From Methanoplanus limicola DSM 2279 (GTDB lineage: Archaea; Halobacteriota; Methanomicrobia; Methanomicrobiales; Methanomicrobiaceae): DNA of 64,000 nt. Positions 32,866 to 42,340 of the stretch are shown here, one piece after another (position 1 is the stretch's first letter; every line of letters begins with the position of its first letter). The position numbers were made by a program, and so were the translations under genes. The DNA lies in NCBI RefSeq assembly GCF_000243255.1, contig NZ_CM001436.1, forward strand, positions 310,692 to 374,691, written 5' to 3'. The notes beneath the pieces are model-generated. The model saw only the letters and a program-made list of their open reading frames with translations. It did no database searches and was not told where the DNA came from.

Positions 32866-33513
32866 TCAATAGAGTTTCCAGACGGGATTACCATATACAT
32901 TGCCAAGATTTACCTGAAGATATGCCCTGTCAGTACGCAGTTCTTCCGGAACCTCGTATATCAGGAATCCTTCACTTTTGGCATATCTGCCCAGTATACC
33001 TCCAACATAATCATCCTCAAGAATCTCAGGCTTTGTAACGCGCTCAACCGCATCCTCTCTCTCTTCAGTGGAGGAGTAGGGGACACCTTCAAACCAGACA
33101 ATGAAGTTTCCTGACGGAGGCGCACCAAGCTCCCTCTTTGTTCCGTTGTGCTCAACCCACAGTTCTATAAAGAGAAACTGATTGCCCTCTTTCGGCTTAA
33201 ACTCCCAGTCGTAGCCGTGTGGCGTAGAATGATACCAGTATGATTCATCGGTGAAAGCATTATAGATGGACATCACCCGGCCGTCCTCCACGCCGCCGTA
33301 GGAATACTTCTCCTTTAACTCCATCGCATCAGGAAACTGCTCAACAGGCTGAGGCACCTCAGTTGCCTGCGGTGTGGGAGTTGCTGTAGGGATGGTAATC
33401 TTTACAGGTGTCGGCGCCTCTGTCGCCGGCGTATTATCATTAACAGTATCCATACTCACGCATCCGGCTGAAAAAAGCAGAACCAGTGCGACCAGAAAGA
33501 CAATAAATCTCAT
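32866..33513 (-). CDS. Secreted lipoprotein with T/P-rich linker
   Basis: The 215-residue protein has a signal peptide with lipobox L-F-S-A-G-C, a threonine/proline-rich linker (about residues 28-60), and a beta-rich C-terminal domain with F-L-F-I-E-L-W-V-E-H-N-G and Y-E-V-P-E-E-L-R-T. The last region resembles DUF4352-like domains of archaeal lipoproteins. Function unknown. An upstream TATA (TATATTTATATTC near 33537-33545) suits a promoter close to the start. Confidence 0.75.
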   Translation of the reverse strand: MRFIVFLVALVLLFSAGCVSMDTVNDNTPATEAPTPVKITIPTATPTPQATEVPQPVEQFPDAMELKEKYSYGGVEDGRVMSIYNAFTDESYWYHSTPHGYDWEFKPKEGNQFLFIELWVEHNGTKRELGAPPSGNFIVWFEGVPYSSTEEREDAVERVTKPEILEDDYVGGILGRYAKSEGFLIYEVPEELRTDRAYLQVNLGNVYGNPVWKLY

Positions 33514-33562
33514 ACTTTTCTTTCGTAACTGACAGAATATAAATATAGCACAAATTCAAATC

Positions 33563-33601
33563 TCTGAGGGCAGTACCCGGAAGAGAAATACTGCCCTCAG
33601 A
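33563..33601. terminator. Strong 13-bp hairpin between AI-2E permease and lipoprotein genes
   Basis: TCTGAGGGCAGTA and its exact complement TACTGCCCTCAGA are separated by a 13-base loop. The hairpin lies 150 bases beyond the AI-2E permease stop and 50 bases before the lipoprotein start on the same strand. It could be a terminator or a 5'-end structure; no long T run follows. Confidence 0.5.
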
Positions 33602-33750
33602 ACCACGTGTGAGCCGTTTGCCCCACAGATACAAATTAAAACAGAAGAATAATCCTTAACCGGAGTATTAAAAGAATATTTGGCAGGAGAATAATTTACA
33701 GAATATTCAGTAAAGAAATTCTTCACAGAACATCCGGCAGAAGGGCACAA

Positions 33751-34791
33751 TCACTCAAATTTCTCCCTGTCTATTCCCATAAGAGTAACTATCCATTTTG
33801 TATCTCTGTTTGCCTCAAGAACTGCAATTAATATGACTGTAAACGGCACTGACAGCAGAAGTCCGATAGGGCCAAGCACCCATGACCACAGAACAAGAGT
33901 CAGAATTACTATTAATCCCGGCATATTGAAACTGTCCGCGGCAAACTTTGAGAATACGAAATTTTCAACGACTGCATTTATGATACATATACCTGCAATG
34001 ACTATCACAACACCCCATAATCCAAGCTGGAGCCATGCGAGAAAAATTGCAGGGATGGCCACAATCATCAACCCGATATATGGGATATAACTTAAAAGGA
34101 CAGTCATCATGCCCCAGAATATTGCAAGATCAATCCCAAGGACGTAGAGCATTCCACCAAAAGAGACACCTAAAACAACATTGGTCTTGGTCTTTACAAC
34201 AAGCCAGGTGATCATATTGTGGATGACACTCTTTACACCCTCTATTTTTCCGGAATTTTCACCATAAATCCGGTTTATTCTTGCAGGCATCTTCGGGACA
34301 TCCAAAAGCCCGAAAGTGGTTATAACAATTATGAAAAAGGCATCCATAGCAAGCTGAGAACCTCCGGATGCAGCCCCCAATATTATTTTAGAGATCATAT
34401 TCCAGTCAGGTCTGAGATATGTTATCACCGAATCGATATCAACACCTAAACTTCCAAGAAGTGTTATAAGTCCGGAGAGCCTTTCCTGGAAGAGATCCTC
34501 ATATTTGGGCATATTTATGAGAAGCATCTCAAAAGACTGGTAAATAAGGAATAAAAAGCCGGCAATAATCAGAAGATATAAGGTGATTATCAGGACAACT
34601 GCCGATATGTCACTAAATCCTCTTCTCTTAAGGGCAAGAAGAAGGGGGACCCCAAGAAGGATGAGGATAAGTGAAATCAGTACCATATTTACAATATATG
34701 CCGCTTCCTTCATGGCAAGAAGGATAATAAAGACAAGTGCCACTGAGAGAAGGGAATATAACAGGGCGGAGTTTTGAGCATTTTCAGACAT
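33751..34791 (-). CDS. AI-2E family transporter (YdiK/PerM-type permease)
   Basis: 346 residues with about eight transmembrane helices: a pair near the N-terminus (residues 8-50), one around 65-85, two near 150-170 and 210-225, and a C-terminal bundle (about 225-330). A family-typical F-W-G-M-M-T-V-L-L-S-Y-I-P-Y-I-G sequence is present, as is the final G-P-I-G-L-L-L-S-V-P-F-T-V. The family exports small molecules or ions; the substrate in archaea is unknown. Single gene with a divergent methyltransferase about 275 bases upstream. Confidence 0.9.
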   Translation of the reverse strand: MSENAQNSALLYSLLSVALVFIILLAMKEAAYIVNMVLISLILILLGVPLLLALKRRGFSDISAVVLIITLYLLIIAGFLFLIYQSFEMLLINMPKYEDLFQERLSGLITLLGSLGVDIDSVITYLRPDWNMISKIILGAASGGSQLAMDAFFIIVITTFGLLDVPKMPARINRIYGENSGKIEGVKSVIHNMITWLVVKTKTNVVLGVSFGGMLYVLGIDLAIFWGMMTVLLSYIPYIGLMIVAIPAIFLAWLQLGLWGVVIVIAGICIINAVVENFVFSKFAADSFNMPGLIVILTLVLWSWVLGPIGLLLSVPFTVILIAVLEANRDTKWIVTLMGIDREKFE

Positions 34792-35066
34792 GATGATATT
34801 TCCGGAGATTTTGCAGAGGTTATGAAATAACTGAACCCCTCGGTGCAGTTTATTTTAATTGTTGGTAACTGCCAATAACCGGAAATTACCAATATCAGAT
34901 TATTCAGTTTATTTAGGTTAAAAACCAGCAACAGAATTGATACTTATTCCGGATTCCGGCAGGTTTGGTTTATACTCTATTTGAGAGAATATATTACTAT
35001 TCCCCTTTCATGCCCGGAGAGATTACCACAGAAAATGGTTATTACAGGGCAGTCAATAACTAAACT

Positions 35067-35681
35067 GTGGACAAAGAGGAGATCATACGGTTTTACGACT
35101 ATGTTGCAGAGAAAGAGTACAGCAACTGGGAATCCGGAGACATACTGCTGCCCGTAACAGAGGAATTTATGAAAATTCTCCCGGATAATCCTGAAATTCT
35201 GGACTTAGGATGCGGACTGGGGCACGAAGCGGCAATGTTTGCCAGATCAGGTGCAAAAGTCACCGGCATTGATTTCAGCCGGAGATCTATTGAAACTGCC
35301 AGGGAGAAAGTTCCGGAATGCAGATTCATTAAAGCTGATTTTACAGACTATCCTGGAATAACAGACAAATATGATGGCATATTCTCATCCGGATCACTTA
35401 TTCACATTCCGCCTGAAGACTTAGAAAGGGTAATCTTTAGACTGGCAGAAAACCTGAAAGAAGGCGGATATTTTCTGATAATCTATCAGGAGGGAGAGGA
35501 GAAGTACACTTCCCATATGGAGATCAAAGGTGAAGAGACGGAGAGGATAGTTTACAGGTACAGACGCAATGTTATCCGTAAGTCATTCGAAGGCGCAGGG
35601 TTTTCATTTGAGAAGGAGATCAGACTTCCGGCAGGGCTGATTATTACCAACTGGTGCGGCCTTATCTTCAGAAAAAGGTGA
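35067..35681 (+). CDS. SAM-dependent methyltransferase
   Basis: The 204-residue class I methyltransferase has the SAM-binding motif I, I-L-D-L-G-C-G-L-G-H-E-A, an acidic motif II (K-V-T-G-I-D-F-S), and motif Y-D-G-I-F-S-S-G-S-L-I-H. The start is GTG 35067. A 17-codon ORF at 35010-35063 ends four bases before it, but no ribosome binding site is obvious for GTG. No substrate clue from neighbours. Confidence 0.85.
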   Translation: MDKEEIIRFYDYVAEKEYSNWESGDILLPVTEEFMKILPDNPEILDLGCGLGHEAAMFARSGAKVTGIDFSRRSIETAREKVPECRFIKADFTDYPGITDKYDGIFSSGSLIHIPPEDLERVIFRLAENLKEGGYFLIIYQEGEEKYTSHMEIKGEETERIVYRYRRNVIRKSFEGAGFSFEKEIRLPAGLIITNWCGLIFRKR

Positions 35682-35764
35682 ACCGGAATTTCGGTCAGGT
35701 ATATCACAATAACCGGAAAATCATAATATCTCCGGGGCAGATATTATTCTGACAATTCATACAC

Positions 35765-36457
35765 ATGCTGATTATATATCATATCTTCTCCGGAATACTG
35801 CTCGGCCTTCTCTTTGCTTTCATTTTCAGAGAGAAAAAAGCAATCATATTCTGCACATTCGGAAGCATACTTCCCGATCTTGTGGATAAGCCGCTTGGCC
35901 ATCTGATATTTGCAGAAAGTATAGGTCACGGCAGGATATTCTTCCATACACTGACCTTCTTCTTCCTGATGCTCATCACAGGGATTGTAATATACAGGAT
36001 TTATTCAGACAGGACTGTTCTTTATATCTCCGCCGGGATGCTGCTTCATCAGCTGACAGACTCAATGTTTTTTAACATTCAGGACTGGTTATGGCCCTTC
36101 CTTGGAGATTTCACAAAGGGAAATTATGAACCGGCAGCATACTTCATACATTCACTTATCAAAGAACTCTCTTCATTTTCCGAATGGACATTCTTTCTCT
36201 TATCAGCAGCCATACTCATCTCGGCGGGATATCTTGAATTTATTGCAGGTGACAGATGCAGATTCCGGCTGAAAACCACCGGATATATCGCCTTTGCAGG
36301 ATCTCTCACCATGGCTATGGTATCAGCTGCCGGATTTGGCAGCATTTTTGTTTATAATCCTGACGGAATATTCTATGCCACCTTTACACTTTTTGCAGCC
36401 GGAATATTCCTTGTACTGGCAGGAGATAATGCAGAGGAAGTTATCCGCAGAGGATAG
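35765..36457 (+). CDS. Polytopic membrane protein, YdjM/DUF457-like
   Basis: The 230-residue protein has about six transmembrane helices. The second contains G-S-I-L-P-D-L-V-D-K-P-L-G-H, and later H-G-R-I-F-F-H-T-L-T and L-L-H-Q-L-T-D-S-M, a pattern of conserved H and D shared with the membrane-bound YdjM/DUF457 (predicted metal-dependent hydrolase) family. It lies after a methyltransferase on the same strand with an 80-base gap. Function unknown. Confidence 0.75.
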   Translation: MLIIYHIFSGILLGLLFAFIFREKKAIIFCTFGSILPDLVDKPLGHLIFAESIGHGRIFFHTLTFFFLMLITGIVIYRIYSDRTVLYISAGMLLHQLTDSMFFNIQDWLWPFLGDFTKGNYEPAAYFIHSLIKELSSFSEWTFFLLSAAILISAGYLEFIAGDRCRFRLKTTGYIAFAGSLTMAMVSAAGFGSIFVYNPDGIFYATFTLFAAGIFLVLAGDNAEEVIRRG

Positions 36458-36665
36458 CCACAGCTAAAATTCCGGCATTCATAAACGAATACAGAGCGGC
36501 CGCATTTGCAGACAGGCACAGAACCGGAAAACTGACTGTGGATGAAAGACCGGGAGAGAACCGCATCTGCAGGCAACAGGAAAAACCAAAAAATAACTTT
36601 GCGTAGAAGAGAAGAAAACCCAAGGTCAGAATTATATTCTCTTACGGCAAATTCCGGAGTATAAA

Positions 36666-37181
36666 ATGTCTGAAAACAGAATACAAAAAAGAAGAGGAGA
36701 TTGCAGAAGGAAAAGTTTCAGCTCATTTCTGCTATTCACAGGGCTGATAATTCTTCTGTTGTCTGCCGGATGTACGGGCAGAGAGGAATCCGGATACGAT
36801 GAAGGATCAATAGAGATCTCTTCGGAAAACCCCTGCTGGTCACCGGTAATTTCATCCATTGTAGGAATTGACATTACACCTCATTATACAGGAGATGCGG
36901 AGGAGATCAGATACCACTGCCACGCTTCCGGAGGGACTTTTCTTATCTGGAATGAACCGGATTACAGAATTATAAATTTCGGAAATGATGCAGTAACCAG
37001 AGAAAGCACATTATGGTGGAGTTACACCGGCACGGAAGAGAATACAACGAATAATAATTCCGGAGATGAAAAGATTACAATATCAATAGAGGCGATATCC
37101 ACAGATTCGGGAACTGTTCTTGCAGAAAAAGAGTACTTAATAGAGAATGTTAATTCAACATACTGCCTAAAAAATACCTGA
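36666..37181 (+). CDS. Secreted lipoprotein
   Basis: The 171-residue protein starts with a basic, rather long N-region (K-R-R-G-D-C-R-R-K), a hydrophobic stretch, and the lipobox L-L-S-A-G-C at about residue 36. The mature domain is predicted beta-rich with two cysteines (P-C-W-S and Y-H-C-H) and a late Y-C. CCGGAG precedes the start. No recognised family. Confidence 0.65.
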   Translation: MSENRIQKRRGDCRRKSFSSFLLFTGLIILLLSAGCTGREESGYDEGSIEISSENPCWSPVISSIVGIDITPHYTGDAEEIRYHCHASGGTFLIWNEPDYRIINFGNDAVTRESTLWWSYTGTEENTTNNNSGDEKITISIEAISTDSGTVLAEKEYLIENVNSTYCLKNT

Positions 37182-37290
37182 CAGCCGATATTTAAATCAT
37201 CAAAGAGGAAAAAAAATCTGTCATCCGGAGATTCCGGATGATAAACAGGAAATTGCCCGTGAAGCAATGCCACTTCCCGTTCATTCACTC

Positions 37291-38397
37291 TCAGGCTGCA
37301 TCAGCAACTATTACACCATACCTGTAAGGCTTTGTTACATCAAGCCACCCGGATGCTGAATCCTGCGGAAGTTCAGCACCAATACTGTCAGAAGTAGCCT
37401 CATTTACTGTAATGGATCTCGTCTTATACGGCATGCCTGAAGCATACACATCACCAAGGGTCCTGGGTATAAATCCGGAACTTACAGAACCTGTATTATA
37501 GGCAAAAAAAGTGGCCCGCAGGATCTGAAGGGATTCACTCTCATCAGGCTTTTCTCCGGGCAAAAATGAAGCTCTGCCGGTAGAATCAACTTCTAAATTT
37601 AACTTCAGTTTCCCGGCAGCCGCATCTTCCGAGGATGTCAGTTCAAATACAAGGTCATCAGTTCCGGATTCCGGCAGGATTACAGTCGCACTACCCTCAT
37701 CTCCGGAAAACATGGCAGTTTCAGCCGGATTTACAGAAGAGTCAGCCACAGTAACCTCCACAGCAGGCATAATTACCGTTGGAACAGGAGTGGATACAGT
37801 TTCAGTTACAACTTCCACCGGAGCAGCAGTACTCTCTTCATATGGGGTTGCAGCGGCTGTCACTGCCTCAGATGCAGAACCTGTACCGCCGGAGGAGCTG
37901 CTGCCGGAACCTGAAACAGGACGGGTTTTGTCAAGATACCAGTAATAGCCGTCTATATCGGTGATTATCTCTCCGTCATTCATAATCTCAAAACTGGCTT
38001 CGTTATCAACCGCCTCCGGTTCAGAATCACCCTCAGTCATGTAGATAATTCCTGACCGGACAAGGTATTTCCCGTAAAAGACTACTTCTTCGCCCTCAAC
38101 CACTTCCCATTTCCCGTCAGGATAAAAGATAATTCCTGCACCAGGACCTGCTTCTCCCAGATAATAATAACCTGAAAATTCAGTATCCCGGGCCTCGCCC
38201 TGCGTAAAGAGAGGAGGCGGGTTGCTTACCATACCAAAGCACCCGGCAGAGATTCCGGATATAAAGAGCATCACTACCAGAAGAAAAGGAAGCGAACTAC
38301 GCCCGGGTTTCGCAGTGATAAATCCCGATATATCTGTTAAAAATTCTTTTAAAGTTCCCGGATTAAATTTCATAATAAAAAAGATGTCCATAGTCAT
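37291..38397 (-). CDS. Secreted lipoprotein with C-terminal globular domain
   Basis: 368 residues. A long N-terminal region ends in the lipobox G-I-S-A-G-C near residue 54. A beta-rich domain (about 70-160) is followed by a S/G/T-rich linker with valine-threonine repeats and then a second domain (about 210-368) containing D-L-V-F-E-L-T-S-S-E. The second copy of the start (ATG 38373) is possible; GGGGTG before ATG 38397 favours the longer form. The gene ends only four bases or so after the upstream zinc-ribbon gene, suggesting they form an operon. Confidence 0.65.
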   Translation of the reverse strand: MTMDIFFIMKFNPGTLKEFLTDISGFITAKPGRSSLPFLLVVMLFISGISAGCFGMVSNPPPLFTQGEARDTEFSGYYYLGEAGPGAGIIFYPDGKWEVVEGEEVVFYGKYLVRSGIIYMTEGDSEPEAVDNEASFEIMNDGEIITDIDGYYWYLDKTRPVSGSGSSSSGGTGSASEAVTAAATPYEESTAAPVEVVTETVSTPVPTVIMPAVEVTVADSSVNPAETAMFSGDEGSATVILPESGTDDLVFELTSSEDAAAGKLKLNLEVDSTGRASFLPGEKPDESESLQILRATFFAYNTGSVSSGFIPRTLGDVYASGMPYKTRSITVNEATSDSIGAELPQDSASGWLDVTKPYRYGVIVADAA

Positions 38398-38406
38398 AAC
38401 ACCCCA

Positions 38407-39111
38407 TTAAAACCGTGGTTGCGATGCCATAGGATCTACGAAATCATAATCCGAATAGGAGTACATCCGGTTGCCATAAAGAACCAGATCAAGAGCGCCC
38501 AGGAGAATTACCAGAACAATCCATAATGCAAAGAATATGGCATAATTCTTAACTGAAGGGGCAGTAAACTCTTTCTCACCGGAATTTACCATCTTAGAGA
38601 GTTTATAGGCGTCATAGGTGGCCCAGAGCATAGGGATTATCATGACAATCCCTAAAAAGTACCCAATGATCAGAGTTCCGGCAATGAAGATAAGGCCTCT
38701 CTTCTGCTCACCTGCATAAGTCTGCCCAAGTCCGGGGAAGAAAAAAGAAGCAACAGCCGCAATAAGCGGATTTCTTAGATCTCCACCAGATGAGGCCTTT
38801 CCGGCCTGCGGAGGAGTGTGAACTACAGGAGGCGCCTCATACACCTTTGGAGTTTCAGCCTCATAACCGGCCTTATGCTCATCGGCATTAACTTTGTTAA
38901 CAGTTACATCAGGAGAACGGGACACAGGCGCTGAAACTTCAGGTTCAGCATGATGAACCGCCGCCTCTTCTCTTTCCGGGGACTGATGAATAACAGCTCC
39001 GGAGTCCTCATTAGTAATACCTGAAGCACCAGATTCAACCTTAGCACCACAATTTTTACAGAATCTGGCGCCTTCACTTATTTTTGCTCCGCACTGTTCA
39101 CAAAATGCCAT
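38407..39111 (-). CDS. Zinc-ribbon membrane protein (TM2/DUF5683-like)
   Basis: The N-terminus has a rubredoxin-type zinc ribbon F-C-E-Q-C-G-A-K-I-S-E-G-A-R-F-C-K-N-C-G-A-K. A disordered linker with V and P follows (about 40-115). The C-terminal part has F-F-F-P-G-L-G-Q-T-Y-A-G-E and hydrophobic helices, a TM2-domain-like arrangement. 234 residues. The start at 39111 is divergent from a histidine kinase. Role unknown; zinc-ribbon/membrane fusions of this type are common in methanogens. Confidence 0.75.
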   Translation of the reverse strand: MAFCEQCGAKISEGARFCKNCGAKVESGASGITNEDSGAVIHQSPEREEAAVHHAEPEVSAPVSRSPDVTVNKVNADEHKAGYEAETPKVYEAPPVVHTPPQAGKASSGGDLRNPLIAAVASFFFPGLGQTYAGEQKRGLIFIAGTLIIGYFLGIVMIIPMLWATYDAYKLSKMVNSGEKEFTAPSVKNYAIFFALWIVLVILLGALDLVLYGNRMYSYSDYDFVDPMASQPRF

Positions 39112-39207
39112 AAGAAATCAACCTTCCCAACCCGTTTAAGGTAAAAATTCCTATGAACACCATTTAATATAATAGTTTGGACAGATTTTTAAAAAAATTC
39201 CCTTCAT

Positions 39208-39254
39208 ATTAACCAGGAATAATAAATCCATCACATTAATCAGGAATAATAAAT
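39208..39254. repeat. 20-base direct repeat in the divergent promoter region of the histidine kinase
   Basis: The sequences ATTAACCAGGAATAATAAAT (39208-39227) and ATTAATCAGGAATAATAAAT (39235-39254) differ at one base and repeat with a 27-base period. They lie between the starts of the zinc-ribbon gene and the kinase, so a regulator could bind here. AT-rich sequence fills the rest of this 280-base gap. Confidence 0.5.
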
Positions 39255-39391
39255 TAAAAATAGCATGTAACGGACAGATAAACAGATCATCATTATTATT
39301 CAGAGGGTTAATAAGTTATTAGATCAGTGAGTTCATTAATAATAACAAAATAATAACAAATAAAAATCTTATAAACCCAGTGGAGAAATAA

Positions 39392-41212
39392 ATGGAATTT
39401 ACAGATGAACCGGATATTTACGGGGAAGGCACTTTTTTTGCAGACAATACAGGAAATATAATCTCAGTCTCCGAATCATTCTGTAATTTAACAGGGTACT
39501 CACATGAAGAACTAGCTGATAAAAATATCTCGGATATCATCACCCGGATTTTAGGGGATGAATATTTTTTTAATTTTAAAACCGGCATTTCTCCGGATAA
39601 AAAGCGATCAGATATTCTTTTACGGAAGAAAGACAGCTCAGAGATCTGGCTCAGAACAAATGCATACAGAATGTCTGAATGCTGTATCAGATATATTACA
39701 ACCGATATCACAGACCTTAAGGAGAAAAAAGAGGAACTGATAAACTCCAAAAATATACTTGAAACAATATTTGACAATATCCCGTGCGGCATGGTCATAA
39801 TAGGTGAGGACTACAGAATCCACAGTGTAAATAAAAAAACCTGCGAAATCACAGGTTACTCTTCTGAAGAACTGACGGGAGAATTCTGCGATATTATATG
39901 CCCCAAGGGAAAAGAATCAAAGGAATGTCCCATATGGGAGAAAAATAAGAAATCCTTTGACGGAATGGAGACTGCTGTAAAATGCAAAGGGGGATACAGA
40001 AATCCGGTTTTAAAAAATGCAGAACTGGTACAGTTAGACAGCAGAAATTATATCCTTGAGATCTTTCAGGATTTATCGGTACTGAAAGAAGCGGAGAACC
40101 GGTTAAGGAGAAGTGAGATCAGGTACAGGGAACTTTTTCAGAACAGCCCTACAGGCATCCTCCTCATTGACAGAGACGGGGAGATCATTGATATGAACCC
40201 TGCTGCTGTAAAGATTTACGGATCACCCTCTCCTGAAGAGACAAGAAGCAGGATAAATGTACTAAATCACCCGCAGCTTAAAAAAACCGCTGAAAAATTC
40301 AGGGAATGCCTCTCAGAAGATAAAATAATTTCATATGAGGAATATTACACTACAATATGGGGCAGGAAACTCTACCTGAGATACGATGCCTCACAAAACC
40401 ACGATGAGTTTAACACCATAAGGGACGTCACAGTTAATGTCCAGGATTTAACTGACAGGAAAAAAGATGAGACAGAACTTGAGGAAAAAAATGAAATCCT
40501 GCGTGAACTGAATGAAAAACTGACACTGACCGAAGAGGAGATGATAGAGCAGCTTTATGAGATAACAGAGATGCAGAAGGCACTGACACTGTCAAACAAA
40601 AAATTAAATATACTCTCGGCAATTACAAGGCACGACATACTAAATCAGATAACAGTGCTCAGGGGTTATCTCGAACTTGCTTCAGAATCAAAAGATTATG
40701 CCAGTTCTAAGATTTTTTTCGATAAAATGGATTCTGCCGCTGAGAGAATTCAGAACCAGATTGAGTTTACCGGGGATTATGAGGAACTGGGCATAAGTGA
40801 ACCGAAATGGCATAAAATATCAGATGTCATCAGAAAACTCCGGAACAAAAAAATAGCTGTAAAAAACAGATGCGGAGAACTCGAAATCTTTGCAGATTCA
40901 ATGCTTGAGAAGGTTTTTTACAATCTGATGGACAATTCCATCCGCTATGCCGGAGAATCAGCAGAGATAACCCTGACCTGTAAAATATGCAGTTCCGGTG
41001 CGAAAGTTTACTGGATGGACAATGGCACAGGAGTGCCAAATGAAGAAAAAGAGAAGATATTCCAGAGAGGTGTCGGGAAGAACACAGGATTTGGACTTTT
41101 TCTAATCCGGGAGATTCTCTCCATAACAGATATTGAAATTCAGGAAACCGGAGTTTACGGCGAAGGGGCCTGTTTTGAGATAACTGTCCCGAAGGATAAA
41201 TACCGCTGGTGA
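39392..41212 (+). CDS. Multi-PAS sensor histidine kinase
   Basis: This 606-residue cytosolic kinase has no transmembrane segment. Three PAS domains occupy about residues 10-110, 120-225 and 238-350. A coiled coil (355-405) leads to an H-box T-R-H-D-I-L-N-Q-I typical of methanogen kinases. The HATPase domain shows N-L-M-D-N-S-I-R-Y-A, Y-W-M-D-N-G-T-G-V-P and G-K-N-T-G-F-G-L-F-L. PAS2 has several cysteines (C-P-K-G-K-E-S-K-E-C-P) that might bind a redox cofactor. No receiver gene is adjacent. A terminator hairpin follows. Confidence 0.92.
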   Translation: MEFTDEPDIYGEGTFFADNTGNIISVSESFCNLTGYSHEELADKNISDIITRILGDEYFFNFKTGISPDKKRSDILLRKKDSSEIWLRTNAYRMSECCIRYITTDITDLKEKKEELINSKNILETIFDNIPCGMVIIGEDYRIHSVNKKTCEITGYSSEELTGEFCDIICPKGKESKECPIWEKNKKSFDGMETAVKCKGGYRNPVLKNAELVQLDSRNYILEIFQDLSVLKEAENRLRRSEIRYRELFQNSPTGILLIDRDGEIIDMNPAAVKIYGSPSPEETRSRINVLNHPQLKKTAEKFRECLSEDKIISYEEYYTTIWGRKLYLRYDASQNHDEFNTIRDVTVNVQDLTDRKKDETELEEKNEILRELNEKLTLTEEEMIEQLYEITEMQKALTLSNKKLNILSAITRHDILNQITVLRGYLELASESKDYASSKIFFDKMDSAAERIQNQIEFTGDYEELGISEPKWHKISDVIRKLRNKKIAVKNRCGELEIFADSMLEKVFYNLMDNSIRYAGESAEITLTCKICSSGAKVYWMDNGTGVPNEEKEKIFQRGVGKNTGFGLFLIREILSITDIEIQETGVYGEGACFEITVPKDKYRW

Positions 41213-41326
41213 ATGCCTATTTTTCCGGGAAACTGTAAAATGTCTGAATGTCAGTACACAAAGATTAAAAACACAGATCGATATCAAATAGAATTATTTT
41301 TCTATTATAAGAATCAATCTTAGATT

Positions 41327-41362
41327 GCAGGTTGATTCCCCCCGCAACCTGCTTTCTTTTTA
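41327..41362 (+). terminator. Hairpin terminator after the histidine kinase
   Basis: GCAGGTTG and CAACCTGC form a perfect 8-bp stem with a ten-base loop, followed by TTTCTTTTTAA. It lies about 115 bases past the kinase stop. Confidence 0.7.
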
Positions 41363-41459
41363 ACAGAGAATATTATTCTGTATCTGCCTGTTTCCGGATA
41401 TATTATTTAAGGATCAATAAACTTACAGGACTTAAGAACTACAGAAAGGTACCTAAAAG

Positions 41460-41741
41460 ATGCAGACTTCAGATTTAAGCAGATACTTACTGCTGATTTA
41501 CATAATAATCAATATAATTTCCTTTTTCCTCTTTGCATATGACAAAAGGAGAGCAAAAAAAGAGGCCTGGAGAATAAAAGAGAGCACTCTCCTGGCATCT
41601 GCCTTTTTCGGACCATTTGGCGCATACTCTGCAATGAAGATATTCAGACACAAAACGCAGAAGAAGAAATTTTACCTTGTACCCACTTTTTTACTGATAC
41701 ATCTCTCACTAATTGCAATGATTATTGCCGGATATCTATGA
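41460..41741 (+). CDS. DUF1294 family small membrane protein
   Basis: The 93-residue protein has three predicted transmembrane helices. Residues F-A-Y-D-K-R-R-A-K-K-E-A-W-R-I-K-E are the DUF1294 core, followed by F-F-G-P-F-G-A-Y-S-A-M. The family is of unknown function and widespread. It is monocistronic. Confidence 0.88.
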   Translation: MQTSDLSRYLLLIYIIINIISFFLFAYDKRRAKKEAWRIKESTLLASAFFGPFGAYSAMKIFRHKTQKKKFYLVPTFLLIHLSLIAMIIAGYL

Positions 41742-41810
41742 TATGCGCAGGACTATACAGATACAATATGGCAGAGAGAACAGGTACATCATATTATGAT
41801 GAATATTCCT

Positions 41811-42041
41811 TTAATCACCGGGGCAATGATCGGGATTACAAAAATCTGTCCGGATAATCTCCCGCCCGTTTACAATCCCGTACCTGTCAGGGTAATTCAG
41901 TAGATCTCCGGCATTAACCTTCATATCAATAATTCTTTCATAACTAAACATCCCGGATACATTTTCATTTCCGGAAAGCCAGATTATACTTATGCCACCG
42001 GCACTCTCCTTAGCGGAAATTATTGGATCATAAGATACCAT
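41811..42041 (-). CDS. Hypothetical protein
   Basis: A 76-residue ORF without recognised motifs. Composition is plausible for a soluble protein, with C-N-P-D-H-C-P near the end. It is convergent with DUF1294, and the MITE-like element lies about 120 bases beyond its start. Only the frame itself supports it, so it may be spurious. Confidence 0.4.
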   Translation of the reverse strand: MVSYDPIISAKESAGGISIIWLSGNENVSGMFSYERIIDMKVNAGDLLNYPDRYGIVNGREIIRTDFCNPDHCPGD

Positions 42042-42160
42042 GGACTTCTATAAACATTCATAGAATAAATATTTTATTCCGGGAAAAAGACAATGGGAGA
42101 GAAAAATCAGTTTAAAGAATGTATAATTGACAGAAAATATGAGTCAAAAACTGTAAATCG

Positions 42161-42265
42161 GGCTGTGACACAATGCCTGCTCGTTACGAAAAAAAGTCCA
42201 ATATACTCCCCAATCAGAGGTGTGCTTAAATAACAGGACTTCGTCATTGTAGTTCTGTCACAGCC
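42161..42265. mobile_element. MITE-like element with GGCTGTGACA termini
   Basis: GGCTGTGACA at 42161-42170 and TGTCACAGCC at 42256-42265 are perfect inverted repeats at the ends of a 105-base segment with no ORF. AAAT lies two bases outside each end and may be a short target duplication. This could be a non-autonomous relic of an IS5-like element; no source transposase is in the window. Confidence 0.6.
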
Positions 42266-42340
42266 TGAAATATACGGAATGCCACGCCCAAAACTCAGAC
42301 TTCAGACCATTTTATACATATAAATGCCAAATTATATTCA

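Noticed and set aside
35010-35063. 17-codon ORF before the methyltransferase
   Set aside because: Too short to support, no family match and no strong ribosome binding site; possibly a chance frame.
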